DNA of 64,000 bases. It comes from Roseofilum acuticapitatum BLCC-M154 (GTDB taxonomy: Bacteria; Cyanobacteriota; Cyanobacteriia; Cyanobacteriales; Desertifilaceae). The notes under the pieces are model-generated. The model ran no database searches, was not told where the DNA came from, and worked only from the letters and a program-made list of their open reading frames with translations. Where the stretch lies: assembly GCF_030068475.1 (NCBI RefSeq), contig NZ_JAQOSP010000091.1, positions 1 through 64,000 on the forward strand. Reading direction: 5' to 3'. The translations under genes and the position numbers were made by a program. The stretch's first letter is position 1. Each line of letters begins with the position of its first letter. Of the stretch, positions 17,651-27,279 are shown one piece after another.

Positions 17651-18751
17651 TCAGCCTATTAGTATTTCGCAAAAGTCAAGTAATCTATTCATCCCCCAAA
17701 ATCGATCTTCCGAACGGTTGGATTGATTAATGTGAGCAATATGGCCGCCTTTTTCTGTGAGAATAAGATGAGCATTGGGATTTTGAGCCATACGCTGTTT
17801 CATTTGCGGGATAATTTGCGGATCGAATATGGGGTCATCTTCGGCATAAATAATTAAGTAGGGAAGAGTCAGCCGATCTAAAATGTACAGGGCGCTGGTT
17901 TGGCGATAATAGTCTTCGACCCTCTGAAAACCATAGTAGTCGATGACCATTTGGCGATCGCAACTATCCACTGAAGTCATTCTCTCTAAAGCGTCTGGTT
18001 TTAAGCTGTCGGGAAAGAGTGTCCGCCGTTTTTGGGCTTCAGCAATAAATTTACGGACAAAACTCTGTTCAATTTTGCGACCCATGAATGTAGTTCGCAA
18101 ATGGGCTAAGGAAAGGCTAGATTCAAGATTAGTCGATAAAGTCGCCCCTCCGCAGATCTCAGAAGAACCGCTTTCCATCGCTGCTTTCACTCCCCATAAA
18201 GCCAATTGTCCCCCCATAGAAGCACCCGTGAGAATCACTGGGGTAGGGCAACCCAGGTTGGTGAGTTGCTCTGCTAAATGAACTTGATCTTGTCCTTCCC
18301 GCCAACCGTAGGATGAAGGGACGGGGGAAAGCTCGGCGGTTTTGCCATGACCTCGCCAGTCATAGAGGAGAATGGCAAAATGACGCTGGTAAGCCTTGTG
18401 AGCGAGTAAATGAGCATACCATTCGTTGTTGACTATGCCATTGATGCCCGTATTGAAGATGATTGTACCTTTAGCATGGGGGGGACAGCTCCAAATTCCC
18501 CACAGGGGAACCCCTTCCGCACCCGTAAAGATCTGTTCTTGCCAAGGAACTGGGGGCAAATGACTTAACCAGGAAACGCGATCGCCCCATTTTTTCCAAG
18601 TGATTCCATACCAGTAGTCTACGACTAAGGTTTGAATTAAACCATCCTGGAAATATAAGGGCGATTGATATTCAATGATGAGTTGCTTTGACAAAGGTTG
18701 CAATGCTATGCCATTGTCTTGAATTGTTCTTTTCACCTGAGTTGCATCCAT
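17651..18751 (-). CDS. Alpha/beta hydrolase
   Basis: A 366-residue alpha/beta hydrolase. The nucleophile elbow is GASMGG; the acid is probably in YAEDDPIFD; the catalytic His is in KGGHIAH near the C-terminus. The oxyanion region is FNTGINGIVNNEWY, and LLYDWRGHGKT marks a conserved strand-turn. The layout resembles the YheT/EMB8-type cytosolic esterases of cyanobacteria. No signal peptide is apparent. The substrate is unknown. It lies 95 bp upstream (in its own direction) of the GH10-like gene on the same strand and the two could form one transcript, though there is no overlap. Confidence 0.88.
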   Translation of the reverse strand: MDATQVKRTIQDNGIALQPLSKQLIIEYQSPLYFQDGLIQTLVVDYWYGITWKKWGDRVSWLSHLPPVPWQEQIFTGAEGVPLWGIWSCPPHAKGTIIFNTGINGIVNNEWYAHLLAHKAYQRHFAILLYDWRGHGKTAELSPVPSSYGWREGQDQVHLAEQLTNLGCPTPVILTGASMGGQLALWGVKAAMESGSSEICGGATLSTNLESSLSLAHLRTTFMGRKIEQSFVRKFIAEAQKRRTLFPDSLKPDALERMTSVDSCDRQMVIDYYGFQRVEDYYRQTSALYILDRLTLPYLIIYAEDDPIFDPQIIPQMKQRMAQNPNAHLILTEKGGHIAHINQSNRSEDRFWGMNRLLDFCEILIG

Positions 18752-18821
18752 TCACCTTCTGAACTCTTCCCTAATGCCCACGCAAAGGGTATTCTAGATA
18801 GTTTATAGGATCACGATTGCA

Positions 18822-18977
18822 GTGCCTCCCCAATATACCAGTCAGAATTGTTCAAATTGCGGTAAGCAAGTTGTCAAAACATTGAGTCAAAGAACGCATT
18901 GCTGCGGGCATTGTGGTACTGTACTAGACCGTGACCACAATGCGGCTCTAAATATCTTAGCTAGTGGGCACTCATAG
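18822..18977 (+). pseudogene. TnpB C-terminal remnant
   Basis: A 51-codon frame ending at TAG (18975-18977) encodes the zinc finger and last RuvC segment of TnpB: CSNCGKQVV, CGHCGT and DRDHNAALNILASGHS. The finger cysteines and the final Asp are intact, but no preceding RuvC or helical domain remains, so no nuclease can be made. A GTG at 18822 opens the readable part. It is related to, but clearly diverged from, the intact TnpB at 484-1695, so it derives from a different element of the same superfamily. Confidence 0.85.
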
Positions 18978-19100
18978 GGTAGGGCATACCCAAATTCACG
19001 CCTGTGGAGAGAACGACCTCTGCCAAGCAGATGCAAGTCTGCTGGGTAAGTTGTCTCACTGAATCAGGAATCCCCGTCACTTCAGTGCGGGGAGTGTCAA
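18822..19100 (+). mobile_element. Degenerate tnpB element right end
   Basis: This is a remnant of an IS200/IS605-type element: the last about 50 codons of tnpB (18822-18977) followed by the right-end non-coding region, finishing in a hairpin at about 19066-19092 (CCCCG/CGGGG arms) and TGTCAA at 19100. The TGTCAA end matches the intact element at 442. The left end and most of tnpB are gone. The remnant lies immediately upstream of the amidase gene that starts at 19129. Confidence 0.75.
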
Positions 19101-19128
19101 GTTTATTCTTCACATCACAGTTTAGAAC

Positions 19129-19938
19129 ATGAAATCCTATCTCGCAGCCGCTATCCAGATGACCAGTAAGCCAGATCTGGAGAAAAACCTCGCTGAAGCG
19201 GAAGACCTAATTGACCTAGCCAAGCGCCAAGGAGCCGAACTGATTGGCTTACCGGAAAACTTCTCGTTCTTAGGTACAGAAACTGAGAAAATTGCCCAAG
19301 CCGGGGCGATCGCCGAGCAAACGGAGAAATTTCTCAAAACCATGGCTCAACGGTTCCAGGTGACTCTCCTAGGGGGCGGATTTCCCATCCCAGTCAGTAG
19401 CGATAAAGTTCACAATACAGCCCTATTGATTGACCCCAACGGTGAAGAACTGGCTCGATACCACAAAGTCCACTTGTTTGATGTAAATGTGCCCGATGGA
19501 AATACTTACCAAGAATCCTTAACGGTACAAGCGGGAACCGAACTCCCTCCCATCTACAAGTCTGAACTGTTCGGTTGCTTAGGATTATCGGTTTGTTATG
19601 ATGTGCGCTTTCCAGAATTGTACCGCTCCTTGTCCCAGCAAGGGGCGGAAGTTTTATTTATTCCGGCGGCGTTTACCGCTTATACCGGAAAAGACCATTG
19701 GAAAGTTTTATTGCAAGCCAGAGCCATTGAAAACACCTGTTATTGTATCGCCCCCGCCCAAACCGGTTGCCATTATGCTCGCCGCAAAACCCATGGCCAT
19801 GCCATGATTATCGACCCTTGGGGGATTATTCTCGCTGATGCAGGAGAAGAACCGGGAGTGGCGATCGCCGAAATCCGTCCCGACCGTTTACAACAAGTAC
19901 GCCGACAAATGCCCAGCCTTAATCATCGCGTCTTCTAA
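19129..19938 (+). CDS. Carbon-nitrogen hydrolase (Nit-type amidase)
   Basis: A 269-residue member of the nitrilase superfamily with the catalytic triad E43 (in LPENFSFLG), K113 (in YHKVHLFDV) and C156 (in SVCYDVRFPELYR). Length and motifs fit the Nit1/Nit2 branch, which includes deaminated-glutathione amidases acting in metabolite repair; the substrate here is inferred. It is cytosolic, with no signal peptide. The ATG at 19129 sits 28 bp after the end of a decayed IS element, so its promoter region is probably of transposon origin or has been shortened by it. The next gene downstream, the antiporter, is about 100 bp away. Confidence 0.9.
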   Translation: MKSYLAAAIQMTSKPDLEKNLAEAEDLIDLAKRQGAELIGLPENFSFLGTETEKIAQAGAIAEQTEKFLKTMAQRFQVTLLGGGFPIPVSSDKVHNTALLIDPNGEELARYHKVHLFDVNVPDGNTYQESLTVQAGTELPPIYKSELFGCLGLSVCYDVRFPELYRSLSQQGAEVLFIPAAFTAYTGKDHWKVLLQARAIENTCYCIAPAQTGCHYARRKTHGHAMIIDPWGIILADAGEEPGVAIAEIRPDRLQQVRRQMPSLNHRVF

Positions 19939-20036
19939 TCGCAATCATGTGAAACTCTTACTTTCGCTTTTCTTCAGATTTGCTTTACATTTGTAAAGAA
20001 CCTTGTACAGTAGACATCGATGAGTTAAAGAACATA

Positions 20037-21470
20037 ATGGTTGAAATACTCCCTTGGGTGTTTTCTCACACCCCAACCAGCCTCACCCCCTTGTTAGCCA
20101 CAGCAACCGAAGCCGAAGCGACCAGTCCTACCCTAGTCTTAGCTGGGGTTCTTCTGAGCCTTGTTACTATTTATCTTGCCAGTAAAATTGGTAGTGAATT
20201 ATGCGCTCGTCTGGAGTTACCTCCTGTCCTCGGAGAGCTTTTGGGAGGGGTGGTCATTGGGGTATCTGTCCTCAAATTGCTGGTTTTTCCAGAAGGCGGA
20301 GCTGGTGCAGAGGAATCCGTAATTATTACCTTGTTGGAAAAAACAGCCGGTTTAACCCCAGAAGCAGCCGATGGTGTTTTTCTCGCCCAAAGTGAAGTCA
20401 TCTCGGTTTTATCAGAATTAGGGGTGATTTTTCTCCTATTTCAAATTGGTTTAGAATCAGATTTAAAACAACTTATTGATGCCGGAGTCCAATCCGCCTT
20501 AGTTGCCGTGACTGGGGTGGTCGTCCCGTTTTTAACGGGAACCTTGGGACTGATTTATTTTTTCCATGTGCCCAATATTCCCGCTATCTTTGCCGGTGCA
20601 GCCTTAACCGCCACCAGTATTGGGATTACGGCGAAAGTGCTGGCAGAAATTAAACGTCTGAATGACAAAGAAGGACAAATCATTATCGGTGCAGCCGTAT
20701 TAGATGATATCCTCGGCATTATTATTCTGGCGATCGTAGCTTCCTTAGCCGAAAAAGGAGAAGTTGAGGTCTCCAGCATCATTTATCTGGTGATTAGTGC
20801 TGCGGCTTTCCTGATTGGCTCCATTATCTTAGGCCGCCTGGTCATGCCCTATTTTATGGGTTTACTTAATAAACTGACTACTCCAGGAACCCTCTTAATT
20901 GGTGGATTAATTATCGCCTTTATCTTTGCCTATATCGGTGCAGTTATTCAACTCGAAGCCATCTTAGGAGCCTTTACCGCCGGTCTAATTTTGGGAGAAA
21001 CGGAAAAACATCGAGAACTGGAAGAATTAGTGGAACCCATCGGATTTATGTTGGTTCCTGTCTTCTTCGTCACCGTGGGGGCGCAAACCGATCTCTCGGT
21101 TCTCAACCCTGCGGTTCCCAGTAACCGGGAAGGACTAATTATTGCCAGTTTCCTGGTGGTCGTGGCGATTATTGGTAAAGTGGTCAGTGGATTTACCCTC
21201 TTCGGTGGTGAACCGGTTAATCGGATTGCCGTTGGTGTGGGGATGATTCCACGGGGAGAAGTCGGATTAGTCTTTGCTGGAGTCGGTTCTGCCAGTGGTG
21301 TCTTACCCGAATCCTTAGATGCAGCGATTATTGTGATGGTGATTCTGACCACATTTGTTGCGCCCCCCTTATTAAGAGTGGCTTTTCAAAAATCAGAAAC
21401 TGTACCGAGTTCGAGTACAGAACCGAAAAAAGAACCCGCAGCGATCGCCGAATCAGATTCTAGCCAATAA
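20037..21470 (+). CDS. Cation:proton antiporter, NhaS3-like
   Basis: A 477-residue integral membrane antiporter of the CPA2 (KefB/NapA) family. The ATG at 20037 (MVEILPWVF) is preferred; an upstream TTG in frame would add 19 non-conserved residues. About 12 membrane helices are visible, with GELLGGVVIG, FLLFQIGLESDL, ITATSIGITAKVL-like TATSIGIT, AAVLDDILGIIIL (the DD of the ion site) and MIPRGEVGLVFAG. The short tail is polar (TEPKKEPAAIAESD). In Synechocystis, NhaS3 is an essential thylakoid Na+/H+ antiporter; assignment to that subgroup is by length and motif, not by tree. A strong terminator-like hairpin follows at 21524-21590. Confidence 0.9.
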   Translation: MVEILPWVFSHTPTSLTPLLATATEAEATSPTLVLAGVLLSLVTIYLASKIGSELCARLELPPVLGELLGGVVIGVSVLKLLVFPEGGAGAEESVIITLLEKTAGLTPEAADGVFLAQSEVISVLSELGVIFLLFQIGLESDLKQLIDAGVQSALVAVTGVVVPFLTGTLGLIYFFHVPNIPAIFAGAALTATSIGITAKVLAEIKRLNDKEGQIIIGAAVLDDILGIIILAIVASLAEKGEVEVSSIIYLVISAAAFLIGSIILGRLVMPYFMGLLNKLTTPGTLLIGGLIIAFIFAYIGAVIQLEAILGAFTAGLILGETEKHRELEELVEPIGFMLVPVFFVTVGAQTDLSVLNPAVPSNREGLIIASFLVVVAIIGKVVSGFTLFGGEPVNRIAVGVGMIPRGEVGLVFAGVGSASGVLPESLDAAIIVMVILTTFVAPPLLRVAFQKSETVPSSSTEPKKEPAAIAESDSSQ

Positions 21471-21523
21471 TCAGGCGATCTCTACCCATCGATATTACAA
21501 TCAGCATTGAAAACCAAATTATG

Positions 21524-21590
21524 GGGGTGCAATCATCTGGCCGGATCGCGATCGACTCGCAACCGTCGCCAAGATTGCACCCCATCTTTT
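21524..21590 (+). terminator. Terminator-like hairpin after the antiporter
   Basis: GGGGTGCAATC (21524-21534) pairs with GATTGCACCCC (21573-21583), followed by a run of seven T from 21586. The loop is long (38 nt) and contains its own palindromic GATCGCGATC. It sits 54 bp after the antiporter stop, as expected for a Rho-independent terminator. Confidence 0.7.
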
Positions 21591-21694
21591 TTTCCCGATT
21601 CGTCTGTAGTTGTAATATACTCATCACCTGAATCTTAATTAAAGACTCCTCCCAATCAACCGTCATGAAATTTAGTCATTCTAGAGGCCCATCT

Positions 21695-23599
21695 GTGAAA
21701 CTGAATTGGTTATTTCCTAGCCTTTTAGGACTCTGGCTCTGGTCAGCCCCAGTCCAAGCAGCCAGTTTACAATATTGGCGGTTCGATGCCAGAAACAATC
21801 GTCTGGAATTCACCACCAACGGCCGAGTTCAACCCACTGCCCAACTCATTTTTAATCCCACTCGCTTAGTCATCGATTTACCCGGAACCAGTTTGGGCAA
21901 CTCCATTCGTTCCCAACTGGTCTCTACCCCAGGGATTAAACAAGTCAGAACCGGGCAATTTGAGCGCAACACCACCCGCATCGTCATTGAATTAAACTCT
22001 GGCTATACCCTCGACCCCTCTCAAGTCAGATTTATCGGCTCTTCTGCCTCCCAATGGACAGTACAACTACCTCAACCCCAACGAGAAGGCACAACCCCAA
22101 CGCGCTCCAATCCTCCGCCTACTTTAACTTCACCTCCCCCCTCTCGGCCGGTAGCTCAACAACCTACCCCCAACCGCAGCACCAGTGGAAATGAAATTGA
22201 AGGGGTTCGAGTCACGGGTGATGGCTTTTTCATTCGCACCACCAACCAGCCAGAAATTGCTAGAGTGGAGCGCTCCTCAGACCAACGTCAAATTGAAATC
22301 GATCTCAAAGGGGTAAGTATACCCAATAGCTTAAACCCCAGACGTTTAAATATTAATAGTCGGGGACTCAATCAATTTATTCTCAGTCCCTTAGAGGGGG
22401 ATGAGACCGGAACTCGTATTACCCTCAATGTCAACCCGAATAGTGCAGATTGGCAAGCTATACCTAACCGCATAGGGCTGGTTCTGATTCCCAGAGCTGG
22501 GAGTGGAACCGATGTTGCCAGTGCTAATCCTTGGCCGGCTGGTCGCGAGATTCGAGCCGCCGATCCGAATGTGCCCGATCCCACTCAACCGCCCCTGATT
22601 CAGGCGATCGAGTTGTCTGGTAATAGCACCAATTCCCAATTGGTGATTCGTGCTAGTGGCCGAGTCACTGCGGTGGGGGAATGGCCCAATCCTTCGGTCT
22701 ATACTTTAAGATTATCGCCCGCTCGCTTAGGGCAAAATCCGCCTCAGATGCCTACAGGGGGAAATAGTCCCTTTACTCGCTTTGATGTGCAGCAAGCTGA
22801 TGACCAAACGGTGGTGATTTCTATGACTCCTCGTTCTGGATTTAGCTTGGGACAGATCAATCAAGCGGGTTCCCAGGTGATTGCCCTATCTTTGGGGTCA
22901 GGTACTCCTTCCTTACCCCCTATTGCCTCGACTCCCAATCCTCCCTCAGCCAATATTCCCATTCCTGTTCCTAGACCAGCGAATCCTCTACCTCCTCAGC
23001 CGACGACTCCACCCCGTACCCAATGGCCCCTACCTACTCCAGGACGGACTCCCAATTCTCGAATTCGGGTGGTGATCGATCCGGGTCATGGGGGCCGCGA
23101 TCCCGGTGCAGTCGGCATTCGTGGACTGCGAGAAACGGATGTAGTTTTAGATATCTCTCGACAGGTGGCCGCCATTCTGCAACAAAATGGGGTGCAAGTG
23201 GTTTTAACCCGCGATCGCGAAGTAGAAATCGACCTGGCTCCTAGGGTGAATCTAGCCGAACGGGTCAACGCCAACCTCTTTGTTAGCATTCATGCCAATG
23301 CAATTAGTATGAGTCGCCCGGATGTCAATGGAGTAGAAACGTACTACTACAATAGTGGCGCTCGCCTAGCCCAAGCGATTCAAGGTTCCATCCTCCGGAG
23401 CATACCGATGACTGACCGGGGAGTAAAAAGCGCTCGCTTTTATGTTCTCCGCCGAACATCCATGCCATCGGTATTAGTGGAAACTGGATTTGTAACCGGG
23501 GCCCAGGATGCTCCGAGGTTAGCGACTCCAGCCTTTAGAAGTCAAATGGCTCAGGCGATCGCCAATGGAATTTTGCTGTATATCCGGCAAAACTACTAG
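21695..23599 (+). CDS. N-acetylmuramoyl-L-alanine amidase with AMIN domains (AmiC-type)
   Basis: A 634-residue secreted amidase that cuts the amide between muramic acid and the stem peptide. The GTG at 21695 (VKLNWLFPSLLGLWL) is chosen because its paralogue begins the same way and an AGAGG lies upstream; an ATG at 21665 is the alternative. A signal peptide is followed by AMIN regions (about 25-130 and 170-270), a third AMIN-like region (about 300-400), a Pro-rich linker and a C-terminal Amidase_3 domain (about 455-630). Zinc and catalytic residues are visible in DPGHGGRDPG, RETD, SIHANA and VETGF. Cyanobacterial AmiC proteins split septa and drill septal pores in filaments. Confidence 0.92.
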   Translation: MKLNWLFPSLLGLWLWSAPVQAASLQYWRFDARNNRLEFTTNGRVQPTAQLIFNPTRLVIDLPGTSLGNSIRSQLVSTPGIKQVRTGQFERNTTRIVIELNSGYTLDPSQVRFIGSSASQWTVQLPQPQREGTTPTRSNPPPTLTSPPPSRPVAQQPTPNRSTSGNEIEGVRVTGDGFFIRTTNQPEIARVERSSDQRQIEIDLKGVSIPNSLNPRRLNINSRGLNQFILSPLEGDETGTRITLNVNPNSADWQAIPNRIGLVLIPRAGSGTDVASANPWPAGREIRAADPNVPDPTQPPLIQAIELSGNSTNSQLVIRASGRVTAVGEWPNPSVYTLRLSPARLGQNPPQMPTGGNSPFTRFDVQQADDQTVVISMTPRSGFSLGQINQAGSQVIALSLGSGTPSLPPIASTPNPPSANIPIPVPRPANPLPPQPTTPPRTQWPLPTPGRTPNSRIRVVIDPGHGGRDPGAVGIRGLRETDVVLDISRQVAAILQQNGVQVVLTRDREVEIDLAPRVNLAERVNANLFVSIHANAISMSRPDVNGVETYYYNSGARLAQAIQGSILRSIPMTDRGVKSARFYVLRRTSMPSVLVETGFVTGAQDAPRLATPAFRSQMAQAIANGILLYIRQNY

Positions 23600-23707
23600 A
23601 GCTATGTTCGGAAAGTTTCACGCCCTCATAGCGGGTTCATTTCCCAAGCTGATGTAGTGATTGTCGGAGCAGCAAGGGCGTATCACAATCATCAGCGAGG
23701 AAACGGC

Positions 23708-25240
23708 GTGAAACTTCATTGGCTTTTACCAGGTGTTTTAGGATTATGGCTGCTCTCATCTCCCGTCTATGCAGCCAGTTTGGAAAATTGGCGCTTTGAT
23801 GCCAGAAACAATCGCTTAGAGTTGACCACCGATACCAATGTCCAACCGAGAGCGCAACTGATTTATGGGCCGACTCGTTTGGTGGTTGACTTACCCGGAA
23901 TTCAATTAGGGAGAGCATTACGGGAGCAGTTGGTCAATACGCCTGGGATTGCCCAAGTCCGCACGGGGCAGTTTAATTCTAATACTACTCGCTTAGTCGT
24001 AGAACTCAAACCCGGTTATACCATTGACCCCAATCAAGTGAAATTCCAAGGGATTTCCCCTCGTCGATGGGTGGTGCAAATTCCCAATCCTCAACGGGTG
24101 CAAACACCGGTTACCCCTCCTCCGGTTTCTACTCCTCAACCGGTTCCTTCGAGCAGCGCTTCATCTGTAGTAGAAGGGATTCGGGTTACTCGTGATGGCT
24201 TTTTTTTACGGGTGAATGGAGATAATCCAGAAGTGAAGTCTGTCAAACGCAGCTCTAATCAACAGGAAATCACGATTGATTTTGAGGGAGTTACCTTAGC
24301 GAGCGATTTACATCAAAGACCTTTACCGATTAATAGTCGAGGGGTGCGCCAAATCCAGATGAGTCAATTGGAGGATTCTATTGTAAGGGTAACTTTAGAT
24401 GTGACCCCTGCCAGTCCGGATTGGAAAGCCGTTAGCCAATCCTATGCTGTTATTCTCATGCCGGTTCCTGGTAGTAGTATTTTATCTACCCAAGAAGCGC
24501 AACAACCTTGGCCGACCAATCAGGAACTAGCATCGGCAAATTCTTCTGTAGAGCCACTACCGACCCAACCCCCTCAAGATGGAGTGGTGATTAATGTACC
24601 GCCACCGGCTAATCCTTTGCCTCCTGCTCCTCCTCGTCCCCAACCCTTGCCTCCTCCGACGACTAATCCTCGTCCGTCTACTCCGACTCCTCCTCGCAAT
24701 ACTCGCATTCGAGTAGCCATTGACCCCGGCCATGGGGGTCGTGACCCTGGAGCGGTGGGGAATGGACTACGGGAGAAGGATATTGTGATGGATATCTCGA
24801 ATCAGGTGGCGGCTATCCTAGAGCAAAATGGGGTGCAAGCGGTGCTGACTCGTCGGGATGACCGGGAAATTGATTTAGCTCCTAGGGTGGCGACGGCCGA
24901 ACGAGCGAATGCGACCCTATTTGTGAGCATTCATGCGAATGCGATTAGTATGAGCCGTCCAGAAGTGAATGGGTTGGAAACCTTTTACTATCAAACGGGT
25001 CAGGCTTTAGCTCGCGATATCCATAATAGTATTCTGCAAACTTTAAATATTCGCGATCGCGGTATTCGTCGTGCTAGATTTTATGTGCTGAGAAACACAT
25101 CTATGCCTTCTGTCTTGGTGGAAACTGGATTTATCACGGGTCGGGAAGATTCGGCTAAATTAGCGAATCCCGTTTTCCGTCGTCAGATGGCTCAAGGGAT
25201 TGCCAATGGCATTCTGCGCCATATTCAGCAAAACTATTAG
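23708..25240 (+). CDS. N-acetylmuramoyl-L-alanine amidase, second AMIN paralogue
   Basis: A 510-residue paralogue of the preceding gene. The GTG at 23708 (VKLHWLLPGVLGLWL) is preferred, with GCGAGG upstream. It carries a signal peptide, two AMIN domains (about 25-125 and 160-260), a Pro-rich linker (about 285-340) and Amidase_3 (about 345-505), with DPGHGGRDPGA, REKD, SIHANA and VETGF. It lacks the third AMIN-like region present in its neighbour, so it is about 120 residues shorter. The tandem pair recalls AmiC1/AmiC2 of Nostoc-type cyanobacteria, where they act in cell separation and cell-cell communication. The 108-bp gap between the two has no visible terminator. Confidence 0.92.
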   Translation: MKLHWLLPGVLGLWLLSSPVYAASLENWRFDARNNRLELTTDTNVQPRAQLIYGPTRLVVDLPGIQLGRALREQLVNTPGIAQVRTGQFNSNTTRLVVELKPGYTIDPNQVKFQGISPRRWVVQIPNPQRVQTPVTPPPVSTPQPVPSSSASSVVEGIRVTRDGFFLRVNGDNPEVKSVKRSSNQQEITIDFEGVTLASDLHQRPLPINSRGVRQIQMSQLEDSIVRVTLDVTPASPDWKAVSQSYAVILMPVPGSSILSTQEAQQPWPTNQELASANSSVEPLPTQPPQDGVVINVPPPANPLPPAPPRPQPLPPPTTNPRPSTPTPPRNTRIRVAIDPGHGGRDPGAVGNGLREKDIVMDISNQVAAILEQNGVQAVLTRRDDREIDLAPRVATAERANATLFVSIHANAISMSRPEVNGLETFYYQTGQALARDIHNSILQTLNIRDRGIRRARFYVLRNTSMPSVLVETGFITGREDSAKLANPVFRRQMAQGIANGILRHIQQNY

Positions 25241-25304
25241 TGGGGGGAAGCACACATTGCTAAACCCCATGGTGTGAGTGAGTGATTTGGAGTAAATACA
25301 AAGC

Positions 25305-26129
25305 ATGACCATCAATCATCGGCCAATTGGGGTTTTTGATAGCGGTGTGGGTGGACTGACGGTTCTAAGCGAACTCTATCGTCAGCTTCCCCAAGAATCG
25401 GTTATTTATTTTGGAGATACGGCACGCTTGCCCTATGGTACGCGATCGCCTGAAGAGATTATTCAATTTGTACGGGAAATTATCACCTGGATGGAAGAGC
25501 AACAGGTGAAAATGGTCGTCATGGCGTGCAATACCAGTAATGCATTAGCCCTAGAAGCCATTAGTGATGAATTTTCAACGCCCATCCTGGGATTGATTCT
25601 ACCAGCCGCGAGAGCGGCTGTTTCTGTGGGTAAACGGGTGGGGGTGATTGCGACTCCTGCTACGGCTGCCAGTCAAGCCTATCGCCAAGCGATGATTGAA
25701 GTTGACCCAACGGTTCAGGTTTGGCAAGTGGGATGCCCAGAGTTTGTCCCTTTGATTGAACAAAATCGGATCAATGATCCCTATACTTATGAGGTTGCCC
25801 GCTCCTATTTGCAACCTCTGCTCCAACAAAATATTGATACTCTCATTTATGGCTGCACTCACTACCCTCTCTTAGATTCAGTGATTCGTCAACTGTTGCC
25901 TAAATCCGTACAAATCATTAATCCCGCCGTTCATGTGGTTAAAGCTACTGCACAAGAGCTGGATTTGCTGGGTTTACGAAATACCAATGCACCCTTACCA
26001 ACCCAATTTGGGGTCAGTGGTTCTCCTCAACAGTTTAGATCTCGTTCGGTGTTTTGGTTAGGATACACTCCCCAAGTTGAACAGGTGGATTTAAGCTATC
26101 TGCCCATATCTAATTCTCTGGCTTCTTAA
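25305..26129 (+). CDS. murI: Glutamate racemase MurI
   Basis: A 274-residue racemase that makes D-glutamate for peptidoglycan. The family blocks are present: GVFDSGVGGLTVL at the N-terminus, C75 in MACNTSNALAL and C184 in YGCTHYPLL, the two cysteines acting as acid and base. Length is typical. It follows the two amidase genes on the same strand after 64 bp, giving a cell-wall cluster, and is followed by a palindromic repeat at 26142 that may end transcription. No anomalies are seen. Confidence 0.95.
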   Translation: MTINHRPIGVFDSGVGGLTVLSELYRQLPQESVIYFGDTARLPYGTRSPEEIIQFVREIITWMEEQQVKMVVMACNTSNALALEAISDEFSTPILGLILPAARAAVSVGKRVGVIATPATAASQAYRQAMIEVDPTVQVWQVGCPEFVPLIEQNRINDPYTYEVARSYLQPLLQQNIDTLIYGCTHYPLLDSVIRQLLPKSVQIINPAVHVVKATAQELDLLGLRNTNAPLPTQFGVSGSPQQFRSRSVFWLGYTPQVEQVDLSYLPISNSLAS

Positions 26130-26141
26130 GCCCCTGTAGAT

Positions 26142-26173
26142 CAGAAACTGGGTTTCTAGAAACCCGGTTTCTG
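26142..26173. repeat. AGAAACC-type palindromic repeat
   Basis: Two 15-nt units, AGAAACTGGGTTTCT and AGAAACCCGGTTTCT, adjoin to give a near-perfect 32-bp palindrome just after murI. The same core recurs at 58676-58708 and 61807-61839 and as half copies near 50160 and 58972. It could act as a transcription terminator here, though no T-run follows. Confidence 0.75.
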
Positions 26174-26330
26174 GGCAAAAAGTAGGGGCAATTTTTGGGT
26201 TTTTTCACGTCTTGGAATTACGATATGGCCCAACCCCTGGGGTTGACTGATGACTTAAAACTTGCCGGTTGTCCATAGGCTTTGGGACAATGGGCAACAG
26301 TTCTCTATTGAATTGTTTTACCCGTTCAAC

Positions 26331-27269
26331 ATGAAAATCGCACAAGATATCACCAAATTGGTCGGCCATACTCCCTTAGTTCAGCTTAACCGCATCCCGC
26401 AAGCAGAAGGCTGTGTAGCCCGAATTGTGGTTAAGCTCGAAAGCATGAACCCAGCGTCCTCAGTCAAAGACCGAATTGGGGTCAATATGATTGATGCGGC
26501 CGAAAAAGAGGGGTTAATTTCGCCAGAAAAAACCGTATTGGTGGAACCGACTTCTGGCAATACGGGAATTGCTTTGGCGATGGTGGCTGCTGCGCGAGGC
26601 TATCGGTTAATCTTGTTAATGCCAGAAACGATGAGTTCAGAACGGCGAGCAATGCTCAAGGCTTATGGGGCTGAGTTAATTCTGACTCCGGGTTCGGAGG
26701 GTATGGGGGGATGTATTCGCCGAGCCATGGAAGTGGTGGAAGAAACCCCCAATGCGTATATGTTGCAGCAGTTTCAAAATCCAGCCAATCCCCAGATTCA
26801 CCGCAAAACTACGGCTGAAGAAATTTGGGCTGATACGGATGGCCAGGTAGATATGATTGTTTCGGGTGTGGGCACTGGGGGGACAATTACGGGAGTGGCA
26901 GAGGTGCTGAAGAAGAGAAATGAGAAGGTTAAGGCGATCGCCGTGGAACCGGTTACTTCTCCTGTATTATCGGGTGGCCAACCGGGGCCCCATAAAATTC
27001 AGGGGATTGGGGCTGGCTTTGTACCAGAGGTTTTGAAGGTCGATTTAATTGATGAAGTGGTGACCGTTTCTGATGAGGAGGCGATCGCCTATGGTCGGCG
27101 TTTAGCGAAGGAAGAGGGCTTACTCTCTGGAATTTCTAGTGGGGCCGCGGTTTGCGCCGCCATTCAAGTGGGCAAGCGTCCAGAAAATGAGGGTAAATTA
27201 ATTGTGGTGATTCAACCGAGTTTTGGCGAGCGCTATCTGAGTACCCCCTTATTCCAAGACCCAGTATAA
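26331..27269 (+). CDS. cysK: Cysteine synthase (O-acetylserine sulfhydrylase)
   Basis: A 312-residue PLP enzyme that makes cysteine from O-acetylserine and sulfide. The PLP lysine is K46 in SSVKDRIG; the phosphate- and substrate-binding loop is TSGNTG at 74-79; the glycine loop is [11 protein letters not shown]. The ATG at 26331 ([19 protein letters not shown]) is the normal family start; an upstream frame extension lacks similarity. This is the cytosolic CysK type. It has no obvious operon partner, and G-rich and A/T-rich simple repeats follow it. Confidence 0.95.
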   Translation: MKIAQDITKLVGHTPLVQLNRIPQAEGCVARIVVKLESMNPASSVKDRIGVNMIDAAEKEGLISPEKTVLVEPTSGNTGIALAMVAAARGYRLILLMPETMSSERRAMLKAYGAELILTPGSEGMGGCIRRAMEVVEETPNAYMLQQFQNPANPQIHRKTTAEEIWADTDGQVDMIVSGVGTGGTITGVAEVLKKRNEKVKAIAVEPVTSPVLSGGQPGPHKIQGIGAGFVPEVLKVDLIDEVVTVSDEEAIAYGRRLAKEEGLLSGISSGAAVCAAIQVGKRPENEGKLIVVIQPSFGERYLSTPLFQDPV

Positions 27270-27279
27270 GTTCAGGATA

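Noticed and set aside
19980-20036. Upstream TTG start for the antiporter
   Set aside because: The extra 19 residues are not hydrophobic or conserved in type; the ATG at 20037 gives a normal N-terminus.
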